The notes under the pieces were generated by a model, which saw only the letters and a program-made list of their open reading frames with translations, was not told the origin of the DNA and searched no databases. DNA of 64,000 nucleotides from an uncultured Rhizobiaceae group bacterium (lineage in GTDB: Bacteria; Pseudomonadota; Alphaproteobacteria; Rhizobiales; Rhizobiaceae): the NCBI GenBank assembly GCA_937958815.1, contig CALGMR010000016.1, positions 1 to 64,000 on the forward strand. The letters run 5' to 3'. Shown here piece by piece: positions 24,707-34,107 of the stretch. The translations under genes were made by a program, and so were the position numbers. Each line of letters opens with the position of its first letter. Position 1 is the stretch's first letter.

Positions 24707-27558
24707 TTTGTCCACTCCAGTCCGTAACGTATTTCTTCTTTTGGTGCTTTGTCGCGTTTCTGCTCACCCAAAATAGGCAGGGTGACTTCGTCATCCGCCT
24801 CTGCTTTTTCGATGTTTACACGAAGGTCGTACCAAGCGGCTTGGCCCGTGACGGGGTCAGAGTTGGCCCAACGATAGCCATCGCCTTTCGGCGGCAACAA
24901 CTCATTGATGAGGTGATTCAACAAAAAGCCTTTGGTGGCTTCGGGAGCATCTTTGTCGAGTTCCCAAGCACCGCGTCGCTTGCCAATGGCGTTCCACGTC
25001 CACATGGTTTTGTCGTTGACCGCTTCCATGCGGGCAATTTCGACTTTGATTTTGCCATGCCATGAAGACACCCAAGCCCAATCACCGTCTTTCAATCCCT
25101 TCTCGTCGCAAATTGCGCCAGGAACATAAAGCGGGTTTTTGGTATGGATTTGACGCAACCAAGCGTTCTGTGAACCCCATGAGTGATACATAGCGGCGGG
25201 GCGCTGTGTCAGCGCATGATAAGGAAATTCCTTATCGGTACGATCACCAAGGCGCTCTTCTTCAAACGGTGCATACCACGTCGGCAGCGGATTAAATGTG
25301 AGCTCCAAACGATCGCGCAAGCGGTCTGGTGGTTGAACATCCCCATGGCCTTGCGCCGCCAATCGGAACTTTTGCATGACTTCTGAATAAAGATTGAACG
25401 TCACAGGTGCTGGCGCATCAAAAAAGCCCATATCGACTGCAAAGTCTTGATAGGCTTTGTTGGCATGTTTGAAAAACAAAGCTTCGTCAGGAAGATGGGT
25501 CATTGAAAACGATCCGTTTTCTTTATAGCGCTCTAACTGATCAGGATTTGGTTCGCCGCGCCCAGACTTTGACCCATCTTTGCCGCGATAGCCCGCCAAA
25601 GGCCCGATGCCTGGCTTGCGCTCATGGTTCACCATGTAATCGGCATAGTCTTTATATTTTGCGGTGCCATCTTCATTGACCATGCCCGGCAGTCCCAGAC
25701 GCGCACCAAGATCAAGAACGACAGACTGGAACCCCCTCACCTCACGGTTTGGTTCAACCACTGGCCAACGAATTGAATCGACAACTGCCTCGGGTTCAGA
25801 ACAGGGGCGGTCGAGCAAAGAAATACAATCGTGACGCTCAAGATATGTTGTGTCTGGCAGGATCAGATCGGCATAGGCCACGGTCTCGGACCGATAGGCA
25901 TCAGAGTAGATGATGTTGGGGATCACATAGTTTCCGTCCTCGTCTTTATCCGTCAGCATATCGATCACGCCGCGCGTGTTCATCGACGAGTTCCAAGCCA
26001 TGTTGGCCATATACATAAACAGCGTGTCGATCTTATACGGATCGCCTGCATGGGCATTGGCGATCACCATATGCATCATGCCATGCGCGGAGAGCGGTGC
26101 ATCCCATGTGAACGCTTTGTCGATGCGCAAAGGTTTGCCTTCACCGCAAAGCAACAAGTCCTCCGGGCCATGGGGATAGCCCAAATGCGGCCCGGCCAAT
26201 GGCCCATTTTTCGCACCATCGTGTTGTGTGGCATGAGGCTTCGGGTGCGCAGTGTAGGGCTTTGGGTAAGACGGCTTGGATCGGAAACCGCCGGGACAAT
26301 CCACCGAACCGATCAAAACTTGCAACACGTGCAATGCACGACATGTTTGGAACCCGTTGGAATGGGCAGAGATACCACGCATCGCATGGAACGATACGGG
26401 GCGTCCGATGAAGCGATCATGCTTCTCCCCCTTCATATCCGTCCATTCTTGTTCAATGGTTATTTCTTCTTCAAACGCCACTTTTGCAATTTCTGCGGCA
26501 AGACCACGAATGGTCTCAGCAGCAATGCCCGTTTCACCAGCGACAGCTTCAGGGGCATATTCCGGCTTCGAATACTCTTCCGCCATCATCATCAAGACTG
26601 GTTTAGCTTTGACCTTTTTCGGCAAAGTCACTTCTGAAGAGAGATGCGGAACAACGCCCTTTGTGGTTTGCGGGACGGCCTTTTTCTTTTTCGCATCCCA
26701 AACAAGTTCAACACCATTCTTGTCACGAGCGATCAAACCATGATCAGCCGTGCCAGGTGCATCAATCACAAGAAAAGGTGCGTTGGAGTAACGCAGCAGA
26801 TAATCCAAATCGATTTTCTGCATACGAAACAGTTCGTGGATAACCGATAGGATCAGCAAACCATCCGTGCCCGGGCGAACACCCAACCAGTTGTCGGCAA
26901 CTGCCGAATATCCGGTTCGAACTGGATTGACGGAGACAAAACGACCGCCATTCTTTTTCAGTTTGCCAATGCCCATCTTGATAGGGTTTGAATCATGGTC
27001 TTCCGCCACACCAAACATCACAAACAGTTTCGTGCGTTCCCAATCCGGCGAACCAAATTCCCAAAATGCTCCGCCTATCGTGTAGATACCGGCCGCCGCC
27101 ATGTTGACTGAACAAAAACCACCATGGGCTGCATAATTTGGTGTGCCGAATTGTTGTGCCCACCAAGACGTCAAAGACTGGGATTGGTCACGACCCGTAA
27201 AGAAAGCCAGTTTCTTTGGGTCTTCTTTCAAAGGCTCCAGAATATCCGTGGCCATCGTGAGTGCTTCTTCCCAGGTGATTTCTTCAAATTCACCAGAGCC
27301 GCGTGGCCCAACCCGCTTCATAGGCGCGTTTAAGCGTGCTGGCGAATAGTGCTGCATGATTCCTGCAGACCCTTTGGCGCACAGCACCCCTTGGTTCACT
27401 GGATGATCGCGATTGCCCTCAATATAGCGCACGCTTTTTTCGCCATTTTCACCGGGCTTCAAATAAACATTGATGCCACATCGGCACGCACACATATAAC
27501 ACGTGGTTGAATGTTTCTCGCCCAAAGGCTCCGACAGGTTCAATTGCGGATCAGCCAT
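24703..27558 (-). CDS. soeA: Sulfite dehydrogenase (quinone), molybdopterin catalytic subunit
   Basis: 951 residues of the DMSO-reductase superfamily. An N-terminal [4Fe-4S] site has C20, C23, C27 and C60, the bis-MGD binding domain follows, and the C-terminal cofactor domain is near ALTQRPAAMYHSWGSQNAWLRQ. No Tat or Sec signal precedes the cluster, so the enzyme faces the cytoplasm, as in SoeABC and unlike periplasmic SorAB or DmsA. It oxidises the sulfite released by Xsc and SuyAB to sulfate. GGGAG lies nine bases before the ATG. It is 23 bp downstream of the exporter gene in the xsc operon. Close relatives include thiosulfate and polysulfide reductases, so the sulfite assignment partly relies on context. 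Confidence 0.88.
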   Translation of the reverse strand: MADPQLNLSEPLGEKHSTTCYMCACRCGINVYLKPGENGEKSVRYIEGNRDHPVNQGVLCAKGSAGIMQHYSPARLNAPMKRVGPRGSGEFEEITWEEALTMATDILEPLKEDPKKLAFFTGRDQSQSLTSWWAQQFGTPNYAAHGGFCSVNMAAAGIYTIGGAFWEFGSPDWERTKLFVMFGVAEDHDSNPIKMGIGKLKKNGGRFVSVNPVRTGYSAVADNWLGVRPGTDGLLILSVIHELFRMQKIDLDYLLRYSNAPFLVIDAPGTADHGLIARDKNGVELVWDAKKKKAVPQTTKGVVPHLSSEVTLPKKVKAKPVLMMMAEEYSKPEYAPEAVAGETGIAAETIRGLAAEIAKVAFEEEITIEQEWTDMKGEKHDRFIGRPVSFHAMRGISAHSNGFQTCRALHVLQVLIGSVDCPGGFRSKPSYPKPYTAHPKPHATQHDGAKNGPLAGPHLGYPHGPEDLLLCGEGKPLRIDKAFTWDAPLSAHGMMHMVIANAHAGDPYKIDTLFMYMANMAWNSSMNTRGVIDMLTDKDEDGNYVIPNIIYSDAYRSETVAYADLILPDTTYLERHDCISLLDRPCSEPEAVVDSIRWPVVEPNREVRGFQSVVLDLGARLGLPGMVNEDGTAKYKDYADYMVNHERKPGIGPLAGYRGKDGSKSGRGEPNPDQLERYKENGSFSMTHLPDEALFFKHANKAYQDFAVDMGFFDAPAPVTFNLYSEVMQKFRLAAQGHGDVQPPDRLRDRLELTFNPLPTWYAPFEEERLGDRTDKEFPYHALTQRPAAMYHSWGSQNAWLRQIHTKNPLYVPGAICDEKGLKDGDWAWVSSWHGKIKVEIARMEAVNDKTMWTWNAIGKRRGAWELDKDAPEATKGFLLNHLINELLPPKGDGYRWANSDPVTGQAAWYDLRVNIEKAEADDEVTLPILGEQKRDKAPKEEIRYGLEWTK

Positions 27559-27581
27559 CTATTTTCGCTCCCTGTTTTTCA

Positions 27582-28346
27582 TCAAAGCCCCATGCCCAAA
27601 CGCACCAGACCTGATGAGGCCAATCCCGCCAGCAAAAGCAGGCAGAACGGCTTATAATATTTCTCCAGTTGCGGGCGGAATATCGCCTGCCCCACAACAA
27701 CCCCAAGCACACAGGGTACAATCAAAACCGCGCCCCTCGAAAGCGCCGTCACGGTCAACATCTCATAGAGGTAGAGATATATGAATGAGGAAAACGACCC
27801 CAAAAACAAATACACCACCAAAGATGCCCGCATCACTTTCGCAGGCGCTTCCCGCGCCAACACATAAAGCGCAACAACCATCCCACCAACGGATGCCAAC
27901 CCCGTTGCCAGCCCTGCAGTTAAACCTGAAAATATCAACCCAGGATCAGTGGCCAAAAACCTTGCACGAACCTTCAACAACTGCAAAAGCGCCAAAGCAA
28001 GTATGAGGCAAAGCGCAATCATCTTTGATGTTTCAATTGGCAAAGTGTTTGTCAGATACAAACCAAGTGGCGCTCCGACCAATGACCCAAATGCCAAGCC
28101 AAACGATATTTTCAAATCCGCATCTTTGAAGCCACCACGCGCCATCAATAGACTCGCGCAAAATTCCAAAATTGCGCACACAGCGATCAATTCCACCGGC
28201 GGGATCATAATCGCCAAACTGGCCATAATGAGCGCCGATAAAGCAAAGCCCGAAAAGCCTCTGACCATGCCAGCTACAAATACGACCGCCACACAAATCA
28301 CAAATTGCGTGGCGGTTAATTCAGTGAGCAACAGCAGATCAGCCAT
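27582..28346 (-). CDS. tauE: TauE/SafE-family sulfite or sulfate exporter
   Basis: A 254-residue polytopic membrane protein with about eight helices and the family's two-fold repeat. VVFVAGMVRGFSGFALSALIM in the first repeat is the conserved core, and GLTAGLATGLASVGGMVVALY is its counterpart in the second. TauE-type carriers are proposed to export sulfite or sulfate made from sulfonates, or to move sulfoacetate. It sits 35 bp after xsc and 23 bp before soeA, so it is probably co-transcribed with both. The gene symbol reflects the family and context, not a proven substrate. Confidence 0.85.
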   Translation of the reverse strand: MADLLLLTELTATQFVICVAVVFVAGMVRGFSGFALSALIMASLAIMIPPVELIAVCAILEFCASLLMARGGFKDADLKISFGLAFGSLVGAPLGLYLTNTLPIETSKMIALCLILALALLQLLKVRARFLATDPGLIFSGLTAGLATGLASVGGMVVALYVLAREAPAKVMRASLVVYLFLGSFSSFIYLYLYEMLTVTALSRGAVLIVPCVLGVVVGQAIFRPQLEKYYKPFCLLLLAGLASSGLVRLGMGL

Positions 28347-28381
28347 CAGGCCAAACCCGCCTGCTCAAAGTCTTTGGTCGA

Positions 28382-30160
28382 TTATGCACCAGCCTGTGGA
28401 CGCATATCAGCGGGATCGATGCCTGCAACAGAAACAGGCTTTTTCATCGCGTCGCGACGGAAAGGTTCGCCCAGTTCTTGGTTCAAAAGAATTTCGATGA
28501 AAGTGGTTTCACCTTTCTTCATTTGCGCTTCGACAGCTTTGTCGAGTTCTGTTGTCAGTTCTTCCATGGACGTGACCTGAACACCGTTGACGCCACACGC
28601 GCGTGCAATCGCTGCATACTCAACATCAAGATCGAGTTCTGTTCCAACAAAGTTGTCATCGAACCACAAAGTCGTGTTGCGCTTTTCCGCACCCCATTGA
28701 TAGTTGCGGAAAATAACCATGGTGATGGCCGGCCAGTCATCACGGCCAACAGCGGTCATTTCGTTCATAGAAATACCGAATGCACCATCACCTGCAAAAC
28801 CAACCACAGGCACATCCGGGTTGCCCATTTTCGCACCAATAATGGCTGGGAAACCGTATCCACATGGGCCAAACAGACCGGGTGAAAGATATTTTCGGCC
28901 TTCATCAAACGTCGGATAAGCATTGCCAATTGCGCAATTGTTTCCGATGTCGGATGAAATGATCGCTTCTTTCGGCAAAGCCTGTTGAATAGCGCGCCAT
29001 GCCATACGAGGAGACATTTTTTCAGGCTCGCGATTGCGCGAACGCTCGTTCCAATCTGTACCCGGATCGTCGTCTTCATGGTCCATGGACGACAGGGTCT
29101 GCAACCAAGAAGATTTGGTTTGCGAAATCTCGTCACGACGCGCTTTCAATTCATCATCTGAAGCTGCGGGTGAAACCGCTGCAGTCAACTGTTGAGCTAC
29201 TTTCAACGCATCACCTTGAATGCCAACAGCCACAGGTTTTGTAAGGCCAATACGGTCCGCATTGATATCCACCTGAATAAGTTTTGCATCCTTCGGCCAA
29301 TAGTCGATGCCGTAGCCCGGCAAAGTGGAGAACGGATTCAAACGTGTTCCCAACGCCAACACAACATCAGCTTTTGCAATCAATTCCATTGCAGCTTTTG
29401 AACCATTGTAGCCCAATGGCCCAACAGACAGAGGATGGCTGCCAGGGAACGCGTCATTGTGTTGATAGTTGCAGCACACTGGCGCAGAGAGTTTTTCAGC
29501 CAATTTTGCTGATGCATCAATCGCATTGCCAAGAACAACGCCAGCACCGTTCAAAATCACTGGGAACTTTGCCTCGGAAAGCAATTTGGCCGCTTCTGCA
29601 ATCGCTTGCTCGCCACCGGCAGGCAATTCGAATTCAACAATCTGCGGAAGCTCAATATCGATCACTTGCGTCCAATAATCGCGAGGAATGTTAATTTGTG
29701 CAGGAGCGCAACCACGCCAAGCTTGCGCAATAACGCGGTTCAGCACTTCAGCCATACGTGAAGGATCACGCACTTCTTCTTGGTAGCAAACCATGTCTTC
29801 GAACAATTTCATCTGCTCGATTTCTTGGAAACCGCCCTGCCCGATTGTTTTGTTTGCAGCTTGCGGCGTAACCAACAGCAGAGGCGTGTGGTTCCAGTAA
29901 GCGGTTTTCACAGGAGTGACAAAGTTTGTGATGCCCGGACCGTTTTGCGCAACCATCATAGACATTTTGCCCGTTGAGCGGGTGAAGCCATCCGCCATCA
30001 TGCCCGCATTGCACTCATGCGCGCAGTCCCAAAAGCTGATGCCAGCTTGCGGGAAAAGGTCGGAAATCGGCATCATTGCGGAACCGATGATACCAAACGC
30101 ATGTTCGATACCATGCATTTGCAGAACCTTCACAAAGGCTTCTTCTGTTGTCATTTTCAT
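28382..30160 (-). CDS. xsc: Sulfoacetaldehyde acetyltransferase
   Basis: Thiamine diphosphate enzyme that converts sulfoacetaldehyde and phosphate to acetyl phosphate and sulfite in the cytoplasm. The 592 residues carry the acetolactate-synthase fold, but HGIEHAFGIIGSAMMPISDL, CAHECNAGMMADGFTRSTGK and the end PFRRDAMKKPVSVAGIDPADM are Xsc features. The ThDP site GDGAFGISMNEMTAV through FRNYQWG is at about 455-490. AAGGAAGC lies ten bases before ATG 30160; a second ATG follows two codons later. First gene of the xsc-tauE-soeABC operon. Acetyl phosphate needs Pta or AckA, neither of which is in the window. Confidence 0.95.
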   Translation of the reverse strand: MKMTTEEAFVKVLQMHGIEHAFGIIGSAMMPISDLFPQAGISFWDCAHECNAGMMADGFTRSTGKMSMMVAQNGPGITNFVTPVKTAYWNHTPLLLVTPQAANKTIGQGGFQEIEQMKLFEDMVCYQEEVRDPSRMAEVLNRVIAQAWRGCAPAQINIPRDYWTQVIDIELPQIVEFELPAGGEQAIAEAAKLLSEAKFPVILNGAGVVLGNAIDASAKLAEKLSAPVCCNYQHNDAFPGSHPLSVGPLGYNGSKAAMELIAKADVVLALGTRLNPFSTLPGYGIDYWPKDAKLIQVDINADRIGLTKPVAVGIQGDALKVAQQLTAAVSPAASDDELKARRDEISQTKSSWLQTLSSMDHEDDDPGTDWNERSRNREPEKMSPRMAWRAIQQALPKEAIISSDIGNNCAIGNAYPTFDEGRKYLSPGLFGPCGYGFPAIIGAKMGNPDVPVVGFAGDGAFGISMNEMTAVGRDDWPAITMVIFRNYQWGAEKRNTTLWFDDNFVGTELDLDVEYAAIARACGVNGVQVTSMEELTTELDKAVEAQMKKGETTFIEILLNQELGEPFRRDAMKKPVSVAGIDPADMRPQAGA

Positions 30161-30442
30161 GGTGGCTGCTTCCTTGAGACAAAACTAAATTGCACAAGCG
30201 CAAACAATATATCGCGCTCTGGATGGGCTATATTAACCCGATAAGAAGTCAAAAAACGAGACTTTTTTTCTCATTTTTTGCACAACTCAGGATACAGCGC
30301 CGATGAATGGATGTCGTGAGGCCAAACCAAATTCTTGAATGGTGCCAAATTTCAAAAATAGATCGCAAGTGTGACAAACGGCACAACACTCCGTTTGAAA
30401 ACGAGCTAATTTGCCTGTGGAATTCATGGAGAGAACAAACCA

Positions 30443-30757
30443 ATGACTTTTAACACATTAAACACAGGTATCGCTTTCACAGCGATCGCAAATTTGCTGC
30501 TGGCATTTTCACCCATTGTCACATCGGCAGAAGCACGCCCATCAACCCAACGTTACAGCTGCCCAGGTTTGCACGATACAGTTGATAGATTTGGTGCGAT
30601 TGTAATGAACACAAAAAACCGCCGAGTTTATAACAGACTGGTGGCAGATCGTTCCTATTGTGAGCGCGAGAAGCGGCTAGTCAGGATAACGGTCCCGACA
30701 AGAGACGGCGGTTGCCGTGTCTTCACTTGCCGTGAGCCGCTACGCTACAATAGATAA
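30443..30757 (+). CDS. Small secreted Cys-containing protein of unknown function
   Basis: 104 residues. A Sec signal peptide is likely, with a hydrophobic core FTAIANLLLAFSPIV and cleavage near SAEA/RPSTQ. The mature chain of about 70 residues is basic and has four cysteines (YSCPG, SYCER, GGCRV, FTCRE) that could form two disulfides. GGAGAG is upstream of the ATG. It is convergent with the GH25 gene, leaving only four bases between them. No family recognised. Confidence 0.6.
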   Translation: MTFNTLNTGIAFTAIANLLLAFSPIVTSAEARPSTQRYSCPGLHDTVDRFGAIVMNTKNRRVYNRLVADRSYCEREKRLVRITVPTRDGGCRVFTCREPLRYNR

Positions 30758-30761
30758 AGGC

Positions 30762-31958
30762 CTAAATTGAGCCAGCAGAAGCGCGGACGGGCCCCAGTTT
30801 TGAAACGTCCAGTTCGGTTGTTTTGAACACCACAGCTTCCACAGCGAACAGACCCTGGTGTTTTGCATCATCGGAAGAAGCGACTTTTGTTGTGTCGTCT
30901 GCGGCGAGCTTTCGATTTTGGTGGAAAGAAACCAAAATGTCGTCGCTAAATTTGACTGCAATCCGTTGTCTGACAACTGCATTTGGACGCCACTTTGGAA
31001 ATGCAGATGCAGCCGCGTCTGATGACAATTGTGCAAGAATTGCTTTCGATCCAACGGAAAGTGGTTGTGGTTTAGCCAGAACCGTTCCAACCGCAGTCAA
31101 ATCAGCTTTTGCCACGAGCTCAGGCTGTTGAGAACCTGCACGCAGTTTTGCAAAAGGCCATTCCTTACGCAATTGCTCGGGAGACATTGCAACAACATTC
31201 ACATCAATCCAATTGCCTGCACCGTTGATGCGCCATGGGCAAGAGCGGTCACTGCAATTCACCATCGAAGAAAACTGCCAAAGCGTGTAGCTTTTCCAGT
31301 GTCCCATCGGAAACGCGCCTTGCATAGACGGTTTGTAGCGTGCGTACCAAAGGTTCAAACGGGACAACAAAGGATATTTCTCTTTGTTGGCGGCAATGAA
31401 CTTGGACGTGGAGTGGTTCGTATAAAGAACAGGATAGCGGCCAGTACGACGCTTAATCACGCGTGCAAAAATTTCGCCATCGCCCAACGACATCCATTTG
31501 GTTGGGTCATTGTGTTCAATATCCAAAGCCAACAAGTCATCTTTGTCGGGCTTGGTGAAATCTAGAAAATGGTTTGCTTGTTGTATCGGGTTGCCAGGGC
31601 GCGCCAAATGGTAAGCCCCCCACTTCATACCCAATTCTTTCGCGATAGCCTTGCGCGTGTGATACAGTTCGCGGGTGGCCACATAACGGCGCCACTTCAA
31701 ACGACAAACAGAATTGCCTTTGCAGCTTGCACTTGGGCTCAAGCCATCAGATGCCTTATTGATGAACCCGGCCAACCGCTTGTTGTTGCGCATTTTCGTC
31801 CAATCAATGGGCGTATACTCATACGCATCCAAAACGATGGACGAATTTGCTTTATGCCAGGTGCGATTGAAATCGCTGGATTGGGCTGTGGTGCTCACGG
31901 CAGATGCCACCAGTCCAGCACACAAAACACGGCTTAAAAAACTAAAAACTTTAATCAT
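30762..31958 (-). CDS. Secreted glycoside hydrolase family 25 (lysozyme-like) protein
   Basis: 398 residues from ATG 31958, which opens a signal peptide (MIKVFSFLSRVLCAGLVASA, cleavage near TTAQS). The GH25 barrel spans about residues 40-250: LDAYEYTPIDW at the first strand, WGAYHLARPGNP in the middle, the catalytic DIEHND segment near 142 and YTLWQFSS near 222 before the closing strand. GH25 enzymes cleave peptidoglycan between MurNAc and GlcNAc. A C-terminal region of about 150 residues has no recognised domain. A longer in-frame start would add 16 residues without signal-peptide character. Confidence 0.83.
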   Translation of the reverse strand: MIKVFSFLSRVLCAGLVASAVSTTAQSSDFNRTWHKANSSIVLDAYEYTPIDWTKMRNNKRLAGFINKASDGLSPSASCKGNSVCRLKWRRYVATRELYHTRKAIAKELGMKWGAYHLARPGNPIQQANHFLDFTKPDKDDLLALDIEHNDPTKWMSLGDGEIFARVIKRRTGRYPVLYTNHSTSKFIAANKEKYPLLSRLNLWYARYKPSMQGAFPMGHWKSYTLWQFSSMVNCSDRSCPWRINGAGNWIDVNVVAMSPEQLRKEWPFAKLRAGSQQPELVAKADLTAVGTVLAKPQPLSVGSKAILAQLSSDAAASAFPKWRPNAVVRQRIAVKFSDDILVSFHQNRKLAADDTTKVASSDDAKHQGLFAVEAVVFKTTELDVSKLGPVRASAGSI

Positions 31959-32154
31959 CGACAAATACTCTTCACAGCGGAACCTGCACCGCAACTCACT
32001 ACACAATGTGAAAACATGGTTAGCGTATGTTTAACGCGCCCATTAACACCATCAATTTTTCTTACAAACCGTTGCAAAACCTGACGTTTGGTAAGTCAGA
32101 TTTTCAAGGGTATGTCGCCGATCACTAGCAAAGTCACACGTAAAACACTCCCAA

Positions 32155-33639
32155 TCAAGTGCGCAAGCGCTCCGCAAGCTGCGCCAATTTGGCCAATCCT
32201 GGCTCAATCGCTTGATCATCGATGGACGAAAATCCCAATCGAAAGCACGATCGATTGCTACCTTCATTAAAATAGTCACTGCCCGGCTCAATGAAGATGC
32301 CCTGCTCCAACGCTATTTTTGCAAGCGTGTCTGTATTTATAGATTTGTCAGAAAGTTCCACCCAATAAGATGATCCCCCCATCCCCCGTGTCACATTTGA
32401 TGTGGGGAAGTGTTTATCTAAAGCCGCACCCATGGCATTCCACCGCTGGCGATAGGAGCGGTGCAAGCGCCTGACAAACACGTCGTAATAGCCAAGCGAC
32501 AAAAAGAACGCCGTACTGCGTTGATTGTTGGTTGGTGGGTGACGAACCATCAAACGCCTCAAAGCGCGAAGTTCGGAAATCAGGTCAGGCGACGCAACCA
32601 TGAAGCCAAGACGCAACCCCGGAAACAAAGTTTTGGAAAAGCTGCCCACGTAAATCACACGCCCATCCTTATCCAGCGACTTCAAGGCCGGAACTGGCTT
32701 ACCCACATAGTTGGATTCCAATTCATAGTCATCTTCCACAATGATAAAATCTTGCTCTTTCGCCTTTTTGAGCAATTGAACGCGCCGTTCGTGGGGCATG
32801 GTCACAGTGGTGGGCAATTGGTGGCTGGGCGTGGTGTAAAGCACGTCAATGCCGTTCATGGCCTCACTCACAGGCAGCCCCTGCTGGTCCACCTGCAAAG
32901 CCACCATGTCATCAGTGCGCAATGCAAAAATATTGCGCGCATCAGGATAGCCCGGCTCTTCAACGGCAACCTTGGTGTTTGACCCCACCAACAGACTTGC
33001 GATCGTATAGAGCGCTTGCTGCGCCCCCAGAGTCACCAATATCTGGTCTTGACCAACCAAAATGCCACGCCGTGGCAAAATGCGTGTGCGGATCTGCTCC
33101 ACCAACATCTCATCATCATTGTCGAGAGTGTCTTGGCTCCACGCATCGAGCCACTTTTTGCCCATGGCTTTGTAAACACAGTCCCGCCAGTCCGTAATCG
33201 GGAACAAAGATTTATCCGGTTGGCCATAGATGAATGGGTACGGCAGAGACTGCCAGTCGCGTGGTTTGCGGATATTGCGCTGTGCGGCGGGCCGTTTCAA
33301 AATGCGCTGTGACCAGTCGATTATCTCGCCGCCAACCGACTTAGATTGAATTCCGGCAGCCATCGCTGAATTGTGGACACCCATTTCGAGCACCGTTTCA
33401 TTCACGAAATAACCAGAGCGTTCAGACGTACGCAAATAGCCGTCCTCTGTCAGTGCTTGATAAACAAGAACCGATGTGTTGCGCGAAATGCCCAATTGCT
33501 GAGACAAGTAACGGGTGGACGGCAATTTGTCTCCGGGCTGCATATGTCCAGCCAAAATGGCCGACACCAAAACTTCGCGCAACTGAGCCTGCAAACTCTT
33601 GTTTGAATTCCTGTCCAATGAAATCAAAAAATCGCGCAT
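32155..33639 (-). CDS. tauR: MocR-type GntR/aminotransferase-fold regulator, probable TauR
   Basis: 494 residues: an N-terminal winged helix (about 10-75, with HMQPGDKLPSTRYLSQQLGISRN split over the HTH) and a class I aminotransferase-like domain. The PLP lysine region is IYVGSFSKTLFPGLRLGF near residue 320. TauR activates taurine genes in Rhodobacter. The location between xsc and tpa and two CTGGAC repeats immediately upstream support this identity over other MocR proteins. The start at ATG 33639 (MRDFLISLDRN) is preferred because GAG is at a good distance; a GTG six codons upstream lacks a ribosome site. Confidence 0.85.
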   Translation of the reverse strand: MRDFLISLDRNSNKSLQAQLREVLVSAILAGHMQPGDKLPSTRYLSQQLGISRNTSVLVYQALTEDGYLRTSERSGYFVNETVLEMGVHNSAMAAGIQSKSVGGEIIDWSQRILKRPAAQRNIRKPRDWQSLPYPFIYGQPDKSLFPITDWRDCVYKAMGKKWLDAWSQDTLDNDDEMLVEQIRTRILPRRGILVGQDQILVTLGAQQALYTIASLLVGSNTKVAVEEPGYPDARNIFALRTDDMVALQVDQQGLPVSEAMNGIDVLYTTPSHQLPTTVTMPHERRVQLLKKAKEQDFIIVEDDYELESNYVGKPVPALKSLDKDGRVIYVGSFSKTLFPGLRLGFMVASPDLISELRALRRLMVRHPPTNNQRSTAFFLSLGYYDVFVRRLHRSYRQRWNAMGAALDKHFPTSNVTRGMGGSSYWVELSDKSINTDTLAKIALEQGIFIEPGSDYFNEGSNRSCFRLGFSSIDDQAIEPGLAKLAQLAERLRT

Positions 33640-33665
33640 AATGGGCTCAATCAACACTCGTTAAT

Positions 33666-33698
33666 CTGGACTTACACCCAACAGGCCATCTGGACCAA
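33666..33698 (+). promoter_or_regulatory. Direct repeats resembling TauR binding sites upstream of tauR
   Basis: CTGGACTTA at 33666-33674 and CTGGACCAA at 33690-33698 share seven of nine bases and lie 24 bp apart start to start. A CTGGAC-core direct repeat is what I recall for Rhodobacter capsulatus TauR; this was not checked here. They lie 27 bp upstream of the tauR start, suggesting autoregulation. The remaining intergenic stretch to 34107 holds a -10-like TATAAT at 33932-33937 and a five-codon frame at 34012-34029 with a strong ribosome site. I see nothing else there. Confidence 0.6.
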
Positions 33699-34107
33699 TA
33701 ATTATTTTTCGAAACTTTATTGGTTCAGCGTCAGAACTTGATCTGGAACAATCGGAAAATCGTGTTTCTTGTCCGATGCGAACGCATCAAGAATTCCTAG
33801 AACGCTGTTCACCACAGTGATTTTTGGCAAGCTTGAACGAGATTTTTGTCGAATTTCAGTGTGCCAGAACGCACACATGGTTCTGGCCAACTTGCGCAAT
33901 CAAGCCGGCGCGTGATCACTTAACCTATTGTTATAATTAATCTTATCGAAGCAATACAGCGCTATATCACACAGTGGTAACGATAAAAGGAACCGCATTG
34001 TGGAGGTCATTATGGAGCGCCATCTCTAGGAGGCAGCAAAGGTTATCCGTTGCAATCAAATTCTAAATAGCCACTCGCAGAAGCCATACACATAAGGACC
34101 TAGAAGT

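Noticed and set aside
28382-30160. Acetolactate synthase instead of Xsc
   Set aside because: The fold is shared, but there is no regulatory small subunit gene, the termini are Xsc-like and the operon holds sulfite genes.
30219-30228. CTGGATGGGC in the xsc upstream region as a TauR site
   Set aside because: Only the CTGGA core matches and no spaced partner was found.
33717-33899. A 53-60 codon minus-strand frame upstream of tauR
   Set aside because: It starts with TTG or a weakly placed ATG, has no ribosome site, and the peptide resembles no known protein. Kept as non-coding.
34012-34029. Five-codon frame MERHL with GGAGG just upstream, before the secreted protein gene at 34108
   Set aside because: Could be a leader peptide, but no attenuator hairpin or codon logic is visible. 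Too short to support.
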